In this document: positions 46,249-55,309 of the stretch, piece by piece
How positions within the stretch are numbered: the first letter of the stretch is position 1
How the letters are laid out: every line of letters begins with the position of its first letter
Source: Bin75 sp965223955
Lineage (GTDB): Bacteria > Nitrospirota > Nitrospiria > Nitrospirales > UBA8639
Length of the DNA stretch: 64,000 nt
Direction of reading: 5' to 3'
Assembly (NCBI GenBank): GCA_965223955.1
Contig: OZ245029.1
Coordinates: 2,356,001 to 2,420,000 of the forward strand
The notes under the pieces: generated by a model
Told to the model about the DNA's origin: nothing
What the model saw: only the letters and a program-made list of their open reading frames with translations
Databases searched by the model: none
Program-made: the position numbers and the translations under genes

Positions 46249-47825
46249 ATGATTTTCACAACCGTTGCGTGGAAATTGCCAAGCGATTTCTACAAACCGC
46301 CGTTGTTGTCGATGATGAAGCGCAGATTGAGACATTCCCGCAACCTCATGAGTCTCTCCGTAAACCAGGCCGTGGCACATCAACTCCGAACAGAAATAGG
46401 ACTGAAACTGAGACAGAGCAAGACAGAGGCCACAGCCTTGATGCACGAGCCATTGTGGACTCCTTCGCGGAACATGGGATGATTTGCGGTGTAATTGCAC
46501 CCCGACCCGACCACGAGACAAGTAACAACATGGTACCTACGATGAAACGGGCGGACATTATAGTCCTGGATTGGCAATTGAATAGCGATAACGGCAAGAA
46601 ATCGCTGTCAATGTTGAGGGACATTTTGCAGGACGACGATGAACAACTCCGCCTGATTGCGGTCTATACTGGGGAAGAAAACATCAGCAGGATCGGTCAG
46701 GCCATTAAGGAGGAAATGCAAAGACATGAACGTCGATTTGAAAGTAAAAACGGCGGTGTTGTTCTCTCCTATCAGCACTGCCGCATCGTCATATACGCAA
46801 AGTCCGGCACACAATTGGAACCGGAAATGCAGAGCAGATCGGTCTCAGAGTCAGACGTCGCAAAACGTCTCATCGACGACTTCGCAGATATGGCGAAAGG
46901 CCTGCTCCCCAGCATAGCCCTTGTGTCACTTGCGGCCATCCGAGAGAATGCTCACAAGGTGCTCGACAAATTCTAGGCGGACCTCGATCCGGCGTTCCTT
47001 GCACACCGCGCATGTTTGTCTTCTCCTGCGGACTGCCAGCAGCATATGGTTAGTCTTCTTGCAAGTGAGTTGCATGCAATTATGGACGATACCGTGGCAA
47101 CTGAGAATCCGGCCGGTATGGAAGCAATCAAGGATTGGTTGGTTTCAGCCGGACAGAGCACGGAGTATAAGTTCGGATCAGACAAAACGCTTTCTTTTGA
47201 CGAAGTTCTTACGGTCCTTAGAGATGGCCTGGAACATGAAGCCAGTACTCTCAACAAAAGCCACTTCAAATTTTTGTCATCGGGATTCGCAGGGACTACG
47301 GATAATCCAGAAAAACTCGATAGCCGGCTGGCGTGGATGATCAACTTTCGTACCGTTTTCAACGCGCCTCTCCCAAAGCTGCATTTAGGCACTGTGCTTC
47401 GAAAACACGATGGAACCGGCAATACAGAGTTTTTTCTTTGTATGAGGCCAAGATGTGACAGTGTCCGGTTGAAGGGAGAAGAGTCATTCCTATTTTTACC
47501 GCTCCTCTTCGACGAAAAGGGAAATATTCAGCTTGTTTTACACACGGATGAGAACACATATCGACGGTTCGGTGTCGGTGCGAAATCATCGCATGCATCC
47601 CAGTGGTTACTCACGAAATTCTCGCCTAGAGACGAGGAAAATTCTATCATCGCAGAGCAAGACTCAAAGCATTTTTTCTTCACTGACGCGGAAAGAAATA
47701 AATTTGAGTGGCTGGGAGAATTGAAGGCTGAGTTCGCTCAGCGTATAGCTCAACACTTCGCGTTAGAACTGTCTCGCGTAGCCGTAAATAACTCTGAGTG
47801 GCTCAGAAGGTGGGAAAACCGTTAG
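46245..47825 (+). pseudogene. Receiver-domain partner of the dual-GHKL protein, with in-frame TAG
   Basis: GTG start overlaps the preceding stop (GTGA), with AAGGAG upstream. The N-terminus is a receiver-like domain: acidic pair in AVVVDDEAQ (Asp23, Asp24), probable phospho-acceptor in DIIVLDWQLN (Asp109) and the switch Thr in IAVYTGEE (Thr142). A charged Arg/Glu/Thr-rich insert lies at about 33-65. TAG at 46974-46976 stops it at 243 residues, but the same frame continues (ADLDPAFLAHRACLSS...) to 47825 with coding-like sequence, 526 residues in all. The C-terminal part is of no family I recognise. The stop may be real, or the gene may be two proteins (possible TTG restart at 47016). Confidence 0.65.
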
Positions 47826-47945
47826 GACGTGGGGGGCACAACATCGGCAATTGCAGCAATAGCGTACACCAGCAGGAAATTTTCCTGTCAACAGATCGAG
47901 ACTTCCAACATGTGAACAACGTGTGGCCGCTGAAGGAAACGACGA

Positions 47946-50900
47946 ATGAGTGACCATACCGACGAACTTGCGTTTGAGTCACACGTCGAGGAGATACTCC
48001 TCGGTCAAAGTGGTTGGCAGCGAGGCGCAAACGCCGAGTGGGAAGTCGAGTGTGCGCTGTTCCCGTCACAAATCTTCGCGTTTCTTGAAGCAACTCAACC
48101 TAAACTCTGGGCGGAAATGCGATCGTTGCACACCAACGGGCTTGAGCAACTTCTGCTCAACACGCTGGTCAAGGAACTCGAACTCAAGGGCACGCTGTAC
48201 GTACTGCGCCATGGGTTCAAGTTCTACGGCAGGACGTTTCTCCTCGCTTATTTCAAACCCGCTCACGGTTTGAACGACGAGACGATGACGCTGTACGAGA
48301 GGAATCAATTAACAATCACCAGACAGGTTCATTGTCACCCAGGGAAGCACGACACTATAGACGTGTTGTTCGCGCTGAATGGATTGCCGGTGGCGACCTG
48401 CGAACTGAAGAACCCGACTACGGGACAAAACTGGCGCCACGCGGTACGGCAATATCAGAACAGCCGCGACCCGCGTGCGCCGCTGTTTGGTTTCAAGACA
48501 CGGGCACTGGTGCATTTCGCCACCGACCCCGACGAAATTCACATGTGTACCCGACTGGACAAGAAACGCTCTTGCTTTTTGCCGTTCAACCGCGGCAGCC
48601 ATCCTGGTGAAGTGCGGTGCGGCGCCGGCAATCCGCAGCACTTTTTGGGATACCGTACCGGCTATTTCTGGGGAAATGTGTTGACGCGCGATAGTTTCCT
48701 GGACATCCTCGGCCATTTCATGTTCGTTGAGACGGAAAAGAAAAAAGTTGACGACGGCAGAGGAGGAACGCGTCTGAAAACGAGTGAAACGCTGATCTTC
48801 CCCCGCTACCACCAGCTTGACGCGGTGCGCAAACTGATTGCGGCGGCGCGAACCGACAATCCCGGACGGAACTATCTGATCCAGCACTCGGCTGGGAGCG
48901 GCAAGACCAAAAGCATTTCCTGGTTGTCGCATCACCTCGCCAGCCTGCACGACGATGCGGACCGAAAGGTGTTCAATTGCGTCATCGTCATTACGGACCG
49001 CCGCGTACTGGATCAACAGCTTCAGGACGCCATTTACCAAATTGAACACGCCCAAGGGGTGGTGAAGCTGATCGACCAAGACAGCAAGCAACTCGCCAAA
49101 GCACTGATCGACGGGACTAAGATCGTCGTTACTACGTTGCAAAAATTTCCATTCGTGCTGCGCGGACTTCTGCACGTGGCCGGGGCGGACTCCCAAGAGG
49201 CGGCAACCGAAGAGGAAAGGTCGCAGGCGAAGGACTGGCAGGCGGAAATCGCCAAACGCACATACGCCGTGATCGTAGATGAGGCGCATTCCAGTCAAAC
49301 GGGCGAGACTGCGCGCGAGCTTAAGGAGATCTTAGGCGCAGGTGCCGACGAAGAACCCGAAGACGAGCAGGACTGGGAGGATCATCTGAATAAAGTGATG
49401 GCCTCGCGGGGCACACAGAAGAATCTCTCTTTTTTCGCCTTCACCGCCACGCCCAAGGGTAAGACGCTGGAAATGTTCGGCCGCCCAGGCAGTCGAGGCG
49501 TGCCTGAGGCGTTTCATCTCTACAGCATGCGACAGGCAATTGAGGAAGGGTTTATTCTCGACGTGCTCACGAATTACACGACTTATGCCACGTATTACGG
49601 ATTGCTCAAGAACATCAAAGACGATCCGAACCTGCCGAGGAAAAAGGCTTCCAGGGCGCTCGCGAAATTCATGAGCCTACATCCGCACAACATCGAGCAG
49701 AAGACGGAAGTGATCGTTGAGCACTTCCGCCGTAGCGTCAGGCACAGGCTCGACGGGCGCGCCAAGGCGATGGTCGTCACGCCTTCTCGCTTGCACGCTG
49801 TGCGCTACAAACTCTCCTTCGAACATTATCTTAAGGAGAATGGCTACACTGACATTCGCCCGCTGGTCGCTTTCAGCGGTACGGTCACCGACCCCAACAC
49901 CGGTCTTGAATACACGGAGCCCGGCATGAACGTAGACCTCGTAACCGGCAAAACCATTAGCGAAGGCGCGCTGCCTGAACGATTCGACTCCCCGGATTAC
50001 CAAGTGCTGCTGGTCGCCAACAAATACCAGACCGGTTTTGATCAGCCGTTGCTGTGCGCGATGTATGTGGACAAGCGGCTCGACGGCGTGCAGGCGGTGC
50101 AGACTCTCTCTCGGCTCAACCGCACAACACCGGGCAAGGAGTCGCCATTCGTACTCGACTTCGTGAACAAGGCAGAGGACATCCTTCAGGCTTTCAAGCC
50201 CTACTACGACAAGACTGAACTGGCAGAGGCGTCCGATCCTTCAAAGCTGGAAACGTTAAAGCACGAGCTCGACGGGGCGCAGGTGTACCACTGGAGCGAA
50301 GTTGAGGCATTTGCCCGGGTGTTCTATAAGCCCAACGAACGCCAGTCCTCTGGCGACCACGCACACATACAACGTCACCTGCAACCAGCCGTTGACCGAT
50401 TCAAGGCGATTACCGAGGAGAACGAGCGCGAAGGGTTTCGCGACAAACTCTCCGGTTACGTGAGGATGTACGCCTATCTGAGCCAGATTGCGCCGTACAC
50501 CGACCAGGATCAGGAGATGCTCTACAGTTATGGCCGCCTGCTTCAGCCTCATCTGCCGCGCGATGTGAACGAAGCGACGGTTAACTTGGGAGACGAAGTG
50601 GCGCTTCAATATTACAGGCTGGAGCGCGTGCACTCAGGCCCTATTAAGATTTGGGAAGGGGAGCCGGAATACGTCACGACGCCAAGTGAAGTTGGAACGG
50701 GCAAGGCCGAGGATCAGAAATCGCCTTTGTCACAGATCATTGAGGTATTGAACGAGCGCTTCGGCACAGAATTCGGCGAAGTGGATCGCCTATTTTTCCA
50801 GCAGATCAAGGAGAAAGCGTGCCATGATGAACGGGTGGTGCGCACGGCCCAAGCCAACACGCTCGATAACTTCGAGATCGGGATTCGTCACCTCATCAAG

Positions 50901-51038
50901 GAACTCATGATCGAACGCATGGGGGAAAACGATAAGATTGTCACATGGTATATGGAGGACATGGCGTTTCAGGGGTTGGCCTTCCCCATACTGGCGAGAG
51001 AAATCTTTGATGCCGTGCGGGCACGAGACGTGGGTTGA
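47946..51038 (+). CDS. hsdR: Type I restriction endonuclease subunit HsdR
   Basis: 1030 residues, intact. N-terminal nuclease domain with the PD-(D/E)xK site IDVLFALNGLPVATCELKNP (Asp139, Glu153, Lys155). SF2 translocase with Walker A HSAGSGKTKS (AGSGKT 316-321), DEAH box VDEAHSSQ (445-448), FTATPKGKTL and QTLSRLNRTTPGK (motif VI). The C-terminal helical region would dock on the HsdM2S core. It cleaves DNA far from unmethylated sites after ATP-driven translocation. It is separated from hsdS by about 6.7 kb of accessory genes and by 120 bases from the receiver gene. Confidence 0.95.
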   Translation: MSDHTDELAFESHVEEILLGQSGWQRGANAEWEVECALFPSQIFAFLEATQPKLWAEMRSLHTNGLEQLLLNTLVKELELKGTLYVLRHGFKFYGRTFLLAYFKPAHGLNDETMTLYERNQLTITRQVHCHPGKHDTIDVLFALNGLPVATCELKNPTTGQNWRHAVRQYQNSRDPRAPLFGFKTRALVHFATDPDEIHMCTRLDKKRSCFLPFNRGSHPGEVRCGAGNPQHFLGYRTGYFWGNVLTRDSFLDILGHFMFVETEKKKVDDGRGGTRLKTSETLIFPRYHQLDAVRKLIAAARTDNPGRNYLIQHSAGSGKTKSISWLSHHLASLHDDADRKVFNCVIVITDRRVLDQQLQDAIYQIEHAQGVVKLIDQDSKQLAKALIDGTKIVVTTLQKFPFVLRGLLHVAGADSQEAATEEERSQAKDWQAEIAKRTYAVIVDEAHSSQTGETARELKEILGAGADEEPEDEQDWEDHLNKVMASRGTQKNLSFFAFTATPKGKTLEMFGRPGSRGVPEAFHLYSMRQAIEEGFILDVLTNYTTYATYYGLLKNIKDDPNLPRKKASRALAKFMSLHPHNIEQKTEVIVEHFRRSVRHRLDGRAKAMVVTPSRLHAVRYKLSFEHYLKENGYTDIRPLVAFSGTVTDPNTGLEYTEPGMNVDLVTGKTISEGALPERFDSPDYQVLLVANKYQTGFDQPLLCAMYVDKRLDGVQAVQTLSRLNRTTPGKESPFVLDFVNKAEDILQAFKPYYDKTELAEASDPSKLETLKHELDGAQVYHWSEVEAFARVFYKPNERQSSGDHAHIQRHLQPAVDRFKAITEENEREGFRDKLSGYVRMYAYLSQIAPYTDQDQEMLYSYGRLLQPHLPRDVNEATVNLGDEVALQYYRLERVHSGPIKIWEGEPEYVTTPSEVGTGKAEDQKSPLSQIIEVLNERFGTEFGEVDRLFFQQIKEKACHDERVVRTAQANTLDNFEIGIRHLIKELMIERMGENDKIVTWYMEDMAFQGLAFPILAREIFDAVRARDVG

Positions 51039-51227
51039 AGGTCCGCGTGTGATCTGCTGCCGCAGGCGCATCGCCTTCCTCCTGAATATGATACGTCGGC
51101 CGTCTCCTAATTGACTTGGACCTCATGGCACTAATGGAATGCCTTGTCGGATCAAAGACCACCAGATCAAATCCACTGACCCACTACTTCCCGCTTTCGC
51201 ACAGGTCTGCGTCAAACAATGAGTTCG

Positions 51228-52478
51228 TTACCCTGCGGCTTTCTTGAACTCCTTTAATAGAATATTTTCTTTGTACCGAATGATTTGGACGGGCTTGAAT
51301 GCACGATCCTTTTTCCCCAGGGAGGCCCGTTGTTCGACTTCTTTGACGAATGCTTCAGGCCCATAAATGGGGGCATAGGTCATGGTGACGATCACGTCCA
51401 TGGATGGGGCATTCTGAGGAGTCGGGAAGGTAAACGTTTCGATCCGTTGTTCTTCAGGCTTGAGGACGTTGTCTTTCAAGACCTTGACGGCTTCAAAGTC
51501 GAAGATGGTGGCTTTTCCGTCTTTGGCGCCAAACACCCGTTCATAGTAGCGTTTTTCAACGTAGGCTTTTCGTAAATTTTTCCCCAGAATCGTCAAATTG
51601 AGTTCCACGCGTGACCACCCCGGATGGGGTAAAGGAAGATTATGCGGGACCAGGCTCTGGATCGTGACCTTGACTTCGGATTTCTCACCTTTGACTTCGG
51701 TCTTGACTCCCACTTTCACGGCGTCGGCACGCACTTTGCCAAAGCGTCCGGGAAAACTGTGGTTCGAAATTTTTCGATTCCGTTCTCCGTTGGCCGACTC
51801 GCCAAAGGCTTCAGGCATATGGCACGCTTGACAATTTTTGCCTGCCTTTTGGGTTTCGGTTTGCTGCCAGGGACCCAGCAAGTCCGGAAGTTTTTCATGG
51901 CCCGGCAAATTTTCATGACAGGTCACGCAGTACCGTGATTGGCTGTAGAGTTCCGTGGGGACGGATTGATGCGCCAGATTTTCCACCGGTTTTTTATAGC
52001 TGCCGAAGACGGTGCGTTCCAGTTGATAGATCGGATGCGGAGGATGCTGTTTGGGGTCCACGTCCTTGATCAAGTGGCATTGAGAACACCCCACCCCGTC
52101 CAACTGGGGATCACCGGATTCGATTTCCTTGATATAGACCCCCGTATGGTCCGGATACTCCAACACGCTTGGCGCATGGCATCGGAAACACATTCTGCCT
52201 TCTTGATCACCGGAGGTCGATCGGTAGCGCTCTAACGAAACCCGAAAGGGAGAACTCAGAATTGACCGGGATTGGGCGGAAGCCTCCCATTCCTCAAATA
52301 CTCGCAGATGGCACCGCTTGCATTTCTGGGAATCGGGGAACGCCTTCGTCAACGGTTTCTTTGAGCTCTTCTGAGCGGCCACTGTTTGGGACACGGGAAA
52401 ATCAACGGCAAACACGAATACATTGGTCGCCACGAACACGCCTATGACCCAACCCATTGCCTGGGAAAATTTTTTCAT
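51228..52478 (-). CDS. Pentahaem cytochrome c, exported
   Basis: 416 residues, GAGGG before the ATG. Sec signal (GWVIGVFVATNVFVFAVDFP). Five CxxCH sites at about residues 53 (CKRCH), 97 (CFRCH), 131 (CSQCH), 184 (CVTCH) and 216 (CQACHM), followed by a 190-residue domain rich in beta strands. Haem order and the final CQxCHM match the cytochromes at 52535-53899 and 1626-3500. It is the last gene of a nine-gene minus-strand run. A role in electron transfer next to the NxrC-like protein is likely by context; the partner is not proven. Confidence 0.87.
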   Translation of the reverse strand: MKKFSQAMGWVIGVFVATNVFVFAVDFPVSQTVAAQKSSKKPLTKAFPDSQKCKRCHLRVFEEWEASAQSRSILSSPFRVSLERYRSTSGDQEGRMCFRCHAPSVLEYPDHTGVYIKEIESGDPQLDGVGCSQCHLIKDVDPKQHPPHPIYQLERTVFGSYKKPVENLAHQSVPTELYSQSRYCVTCHENLPGHEKLPDLLGPWQQTETQKAGKNCQACHMPEAFGESANGERNRKISNHSFPGRFGKVRADAVKVGVKTEVKGEKSEVKVTIQSLVPHNLPLPHPGWSRVELNLTILGKNLRKAYVEKRYYERVFGAKDGKATIFDFEAVKVLKDNVLKPEEQRIETFTFPTPQNAPSMDVIVTMTYAPIYGPEAFVKEVEQRASLGKKDRAFKPVQIIRYKENILLKEFKKAAG

Positions 52479-52534
52479 GAAGTCGCCCTCAATCGATCAT
52501 GTTGGAATTCGTGAAAAAAGTGATCCGGGTTTGG

Positions 52535-53899
52535 TTATAAGGACTTCGTCCGGAACGTCAGAAGGCGTTGCGATGAATAGTCCTCAATGATTTCCGTGGC
52601 TTTCTTTTTCTCCCGTTTGTGTTCCAGAGTCCCGAGATATTGATCAATCAACGCCTGGCTTGGCTCGGGAATCAAGGCATAACTCAGGGATGCTTCCACG
52701 TAACTCGGTGAGGCGCCAGCCTTGACCTGTATGGAGAACGGCACTTTCCGCGTTGTTCCTCCATTGACGAGCGGTTGCGGAATCGGCCCACGAAGGATTT
52801 GCTCAAACGGCAATCCGAATCGTTCCTGTTGGGTCCCAAGTACGTGCCCATCGGCGTCCTTGACGGTGACCGTCACGAAAAACTGCTTCAGCACGGGGTC
52901 GCCACCGGGAAAAACGTGGGGGAGACTCCCGTTCCTGACTAACACCCTGCCTTCAATGTCGTTCCCAGACTGTTGGACGTCAAGATCCACCCGTGGGAAC
53001 CATTCTGCTTGCAGGTTTCGATTGCTGAGCATGATGCCCGGGATCACAATCCCTTGAAACCAATGGCGTCCGATGGGTCGCGTCAGCGAGCCACGTTTGG
53101 AGGTGGAACTCCCCGTCGACCGCTCCATGTGGCAATCCTGACAAATCGTCCCTTTCAAAATTTGTCCGGGCAATTCCTCCTGGGTCACGTCTTTGACTTT
53201 ACTGAAGTGGCAGGAAGCACAAAACTGAGCGCCCTTATACACCGCAGCCTGTTTCGAGGGATGCACGAGGTTGTCTTCGGCATCGGCATAGGGCCCGAAA
53301 AAAGTTTTTCCCGGATTGATCTTAAACGTCGGGAAGTCCGCGTGATCCTCTTTTACCGAATCAATCAGGTGACAGGACGAACAGCTGATCCCTTCCACGC
53401 CATGGGTCTTCGCTCTTCTGCCTCGTCTTTTCGGCTTTGCCGACAGGACCTGAGCGATGATGTTTTCCGTATGTTGAGGAAAAACCGTCACCGCGGGAGC
53501 ATGGCACGCCAGGCATCGGGTTTTTTCTTCTACGGTCGGTCCCGTTTGGAGCCACAAGCCGAGGACGGTTTTGAACACGGGAGACGTGAGCGCGGTCCCA
53601 TGCAACAGGGCCCCATCCACGCGCCCAAACGTTTTGAGGTCAGGGGTTTGCTCTCGCATCCCTTTCCATTCCTCGTAGTGACGATCATGACATTGTTTGC
53701 AATGATCGGAAGGCAGAAAAACTTCTTCTATTTCCTTGATCCACTTGTGGCTTTCAGGGACCTGAGGTTCTTCCTGCGCATTCGCGAACGGGAGTGGAAT
53801 CCACAGGATTCCCATCAGAACTATCAATACACGGCTTCTCATCTTCCCAAGCCTGCTTGTACGGCTCTCGTCGTTTCGAAAAGATGGCATGGCTTTCAC
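52535..53899 (-). CDS. Pentahaem cytochrome c, exported
   Basis: 454 residues. The GTG at 53899 overlaps the stop of the PDZ gene (TAGTG), suggesting coupling. An ATG at 53842 (MRSRVLIVLMGILWIPLPFA) would give a more normal signal peptide and may be the true start. Five CxxCH sites at about residues 67 (CKQCH), 129 (CLACH), 173 (CSSCH), 227 (CASCH) and 253 (CQDCHM). A basic segment (KPKRRGRRAK) precedes haem 3. The C-terminal 200 residues are haem-free. Paralogue of its neighbour at 51228. Confidence 0.87.
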   Translation of the reverse strand: MKAMPSFRNDESRTSRLGKMRSRVLIVLMGILWIPLPFANAQEEPQVPESHKWIKEIEEVFLPSDHCKQCHDRHYEEWKGMREQTPDLKTFGRVDGALLHGTALTSPVFKTVLGLWLQTGPTVEEKTRCLACHAPAVTVFPQHTENIIAQVLSAKPKRRGRRAKTHGVEGISCSSCHLIDSVKEDHADFPTFKINPGKTFFGPYADAEDNLVHPSKQAAVYKGAQFCASCHFSKVKDVTQEELPGQILKGTICQDCHMERSTGSSTSKRGSLTRPIGRHWFQGIVIPGIMLSNRNLQAEWFPRVDLDVQQSGNDIEGRVLVRNGSLPHVFPGGDPVLKQFFVTVTVKDADGHVLGTQQERFGLPFEQILRGPIPQPLVNGGTTRKVPFSIQVKAGASPSYVEASLSYALIPEPSQALIDQYLGTLEHKREKKKATEIIEDYSSQRLLTFRTKSL

Positions 53900-54339
53900 T
53901 AATCTTGGTTAATGCGTACGAAGTGGAAATTCATCCCACCACCGACGCCTTGGTCATCGATACCGGCTGGTTCAAACGTCGCCACCGAAAAATTCCGAGT
54001 CGGCAGCGCCTTTTCAAGCTCCTTTCCCAATTCCAGTATGTTCCGGATGTCTTTTCCGTCCACCTCTTTGATGATGGCCTTGACTTTGATGCCGGCACGA
54101 TCTGCCGGCGAGCTTCCAATCACCCCAAACACCACCACGCCTTCGGCCTTGTTCAGGCCAAGAATTTCTTTGATCTCCTCATCGACTTCGCCAACGTCGA
54201 TTCCAAATTCTTCCGCCAAGGCATAGGCTCGATCTTCCGTCATGCCTCCGTCAACGGATTCTGCAAAAGAGAGAAAAGACGACCACACAAAGCCACTGAT
54301 ACAAAACGCCAAAACGGCACTGAGGGACCATCTGATCAT
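53899..54339 (-). CDS. Exported PDZ-domain protein
   Basis: 146 residues. N-terminal signal (AVLAFCISGFVWSSFLSFAE), then a short acidic helical part and a PDZ domain (VVVFGVIGSSPADRAGIKVK, then AIIKEVDGKDIRNILELGKE). There is no protease domain, so it is probably a periplasmic binding or scaffold protein. Coupled to the cytochrome gene downstream. It may help assemble the neighbouring redox proteins; this is inferred from position only. Confidence 0.8.
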   Translation of the reverse strand: MIRWSLSAVLAFCISGFVWSSFLSFAESVDGGMTEDRAYALAEEFGIDVGEVDEEIKEILGLNKAEGVVVFGVIGSSPADRAGIKVKAIIKEVDGKDIRNILELGKELEKALPTRNFSVATFEPAGIDDQGVGGGMNFHFVRINQD

Positions 54340-54406
54340 CGTATTTCGCCCTACATGGTATGGGAGTCAGAGAAACACAGGAGGAAAACGTTGGGCTGCC
54401 GATGAC

Positions 54407-55300
54407 TCATGATTTCGTCGAAGCCATTGGGCCGCCGACGGGATCGACCAGCAGTTGCAGCCAAGACGCCACTGCTTTTTGTCCGTTTCTTTCGTTATTC
54501 TCGCCGTTCCAGACGGCAAATGCCACGGCTTGCATGCGGCCGGGAACCAGGAGGGCTTCGTTCTCCGTGTCATCTCCGGATTTGGTCAACGGGCGCTTCA
54601 GCACGACGCGCCAAAACCCTTTTTCCCATTCGGCTTCGCCTTTGATCTTGCCTTGCCGGTTCTTGCTCGTCAACGTACTGAATCCGCCGCCAATGAGATC
54701 TTCGACCGAGGAAGGCCTGCGAGGGATCACTTCAAATTTCCGAATGCCTCCTTTTTTTCGTCCCCTTTCCTTGGCCTTGGCTTTTCTCCGATCCACGTCG
54801 CTTTGCCAATCCGCTTTCCAATGCCAGATATTGACGTAGTGATCCAATTGGCCCATACAGAAAAACGCCGGAGCATTCCCCAACGGGAGAGCCAGGGCCG
54901 CCCCGTCACGAAACACGCCGGGGGTCAGCCGTTCGTTTTTGGTCGCATCCTGCCATTCCACCAGAAATGAGATGTCTGTGCCATTGTGAACCGACCGGAC
55001 CGAGATGACTTTGGCGCTCGGTTCCGGCCAAACCGGTCGAGTAATGATCTGACCACTAAGAGGAATGGGAATGGGCGCTATTGTCTCCCATGCCGCATCA
55101 TCCGGCTTCGTCGGAATCGTGCCTTCCGTAAAATGGGACCGGATGACAATCCCTTGAGAGCTCACCACGGGGATGCCGAACCAGCCAAGCGCCACCGCCA
55201 AAAACACGATGCCTGATCCCATCACGATAAGAGAGCGGGGAAGCGTTCGTGTCGATTTCACAAGATGGGTTCCATCGTTTGGATACACCGTTTCACTCAT
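54407..55300 (-). CDS. NxrC-like haem-b subunit (EB_dh domain), membrane-anchored
   Basis: 297 residues. A hydrophobic N-terminal segment (SLIVMGSGIVFLAVALGWFG) is preceded by about 20 charged or polar residues, so an anchor or uncleaved signal. An ethylbenzene-dehydrogenase-gamma-type domain follows: ISFLVEWQDATKNE, FFCMGQLDHYVNIWHWKADW (candidate Met and Lys axial ligands) and GFWRVVLKRPL, then VAFAVWNGENNERNGQKAVA. Compared with the homologue at 61017-61970 it has a Lys/Arg-rich stretch (RRKAKAKERGRKKGG) in place of about 40 residues. In nitrite oxidoreductase such a subunit carries electrons from NxrB to the chain. AAGGATGG precedes the start. Confidence 0.8.
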   Translation of the reverse strand: MSETVYPNDGTHLVKSTRTLPRSLIVMGSGIVFLAVALGWFGIPVVSSQGIVIRSHFTEGTIPTKPDDAAWETIAPIPIPLSGQIITRPVWPEPSAKVISVRSVHNGTDISFLVEWQDATKNERLTPGVFRDGAALALPLGNAPAFFCMGQLDHYVNIWHWKADWQSDVDRRKAKAKERGRKKGGIRKFEVIPRRPSSVEDLIGGGFSTLTSKNRQGKIKGEAEWEKGFWRVVLKRPLTKSGDDTENEALLVPGRMQAVAFAVWNGENNERNGQKAVASWLQLLVDPVGGPMASTKS

Positions 55301-55309
55301 CTGCCATCC

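Noticed and set aside
48309..49298. Minus-strand open frame of 329 codons
   Set aside because: Antisense to hsdR, which has all its catalytic motifs in the plus strand.
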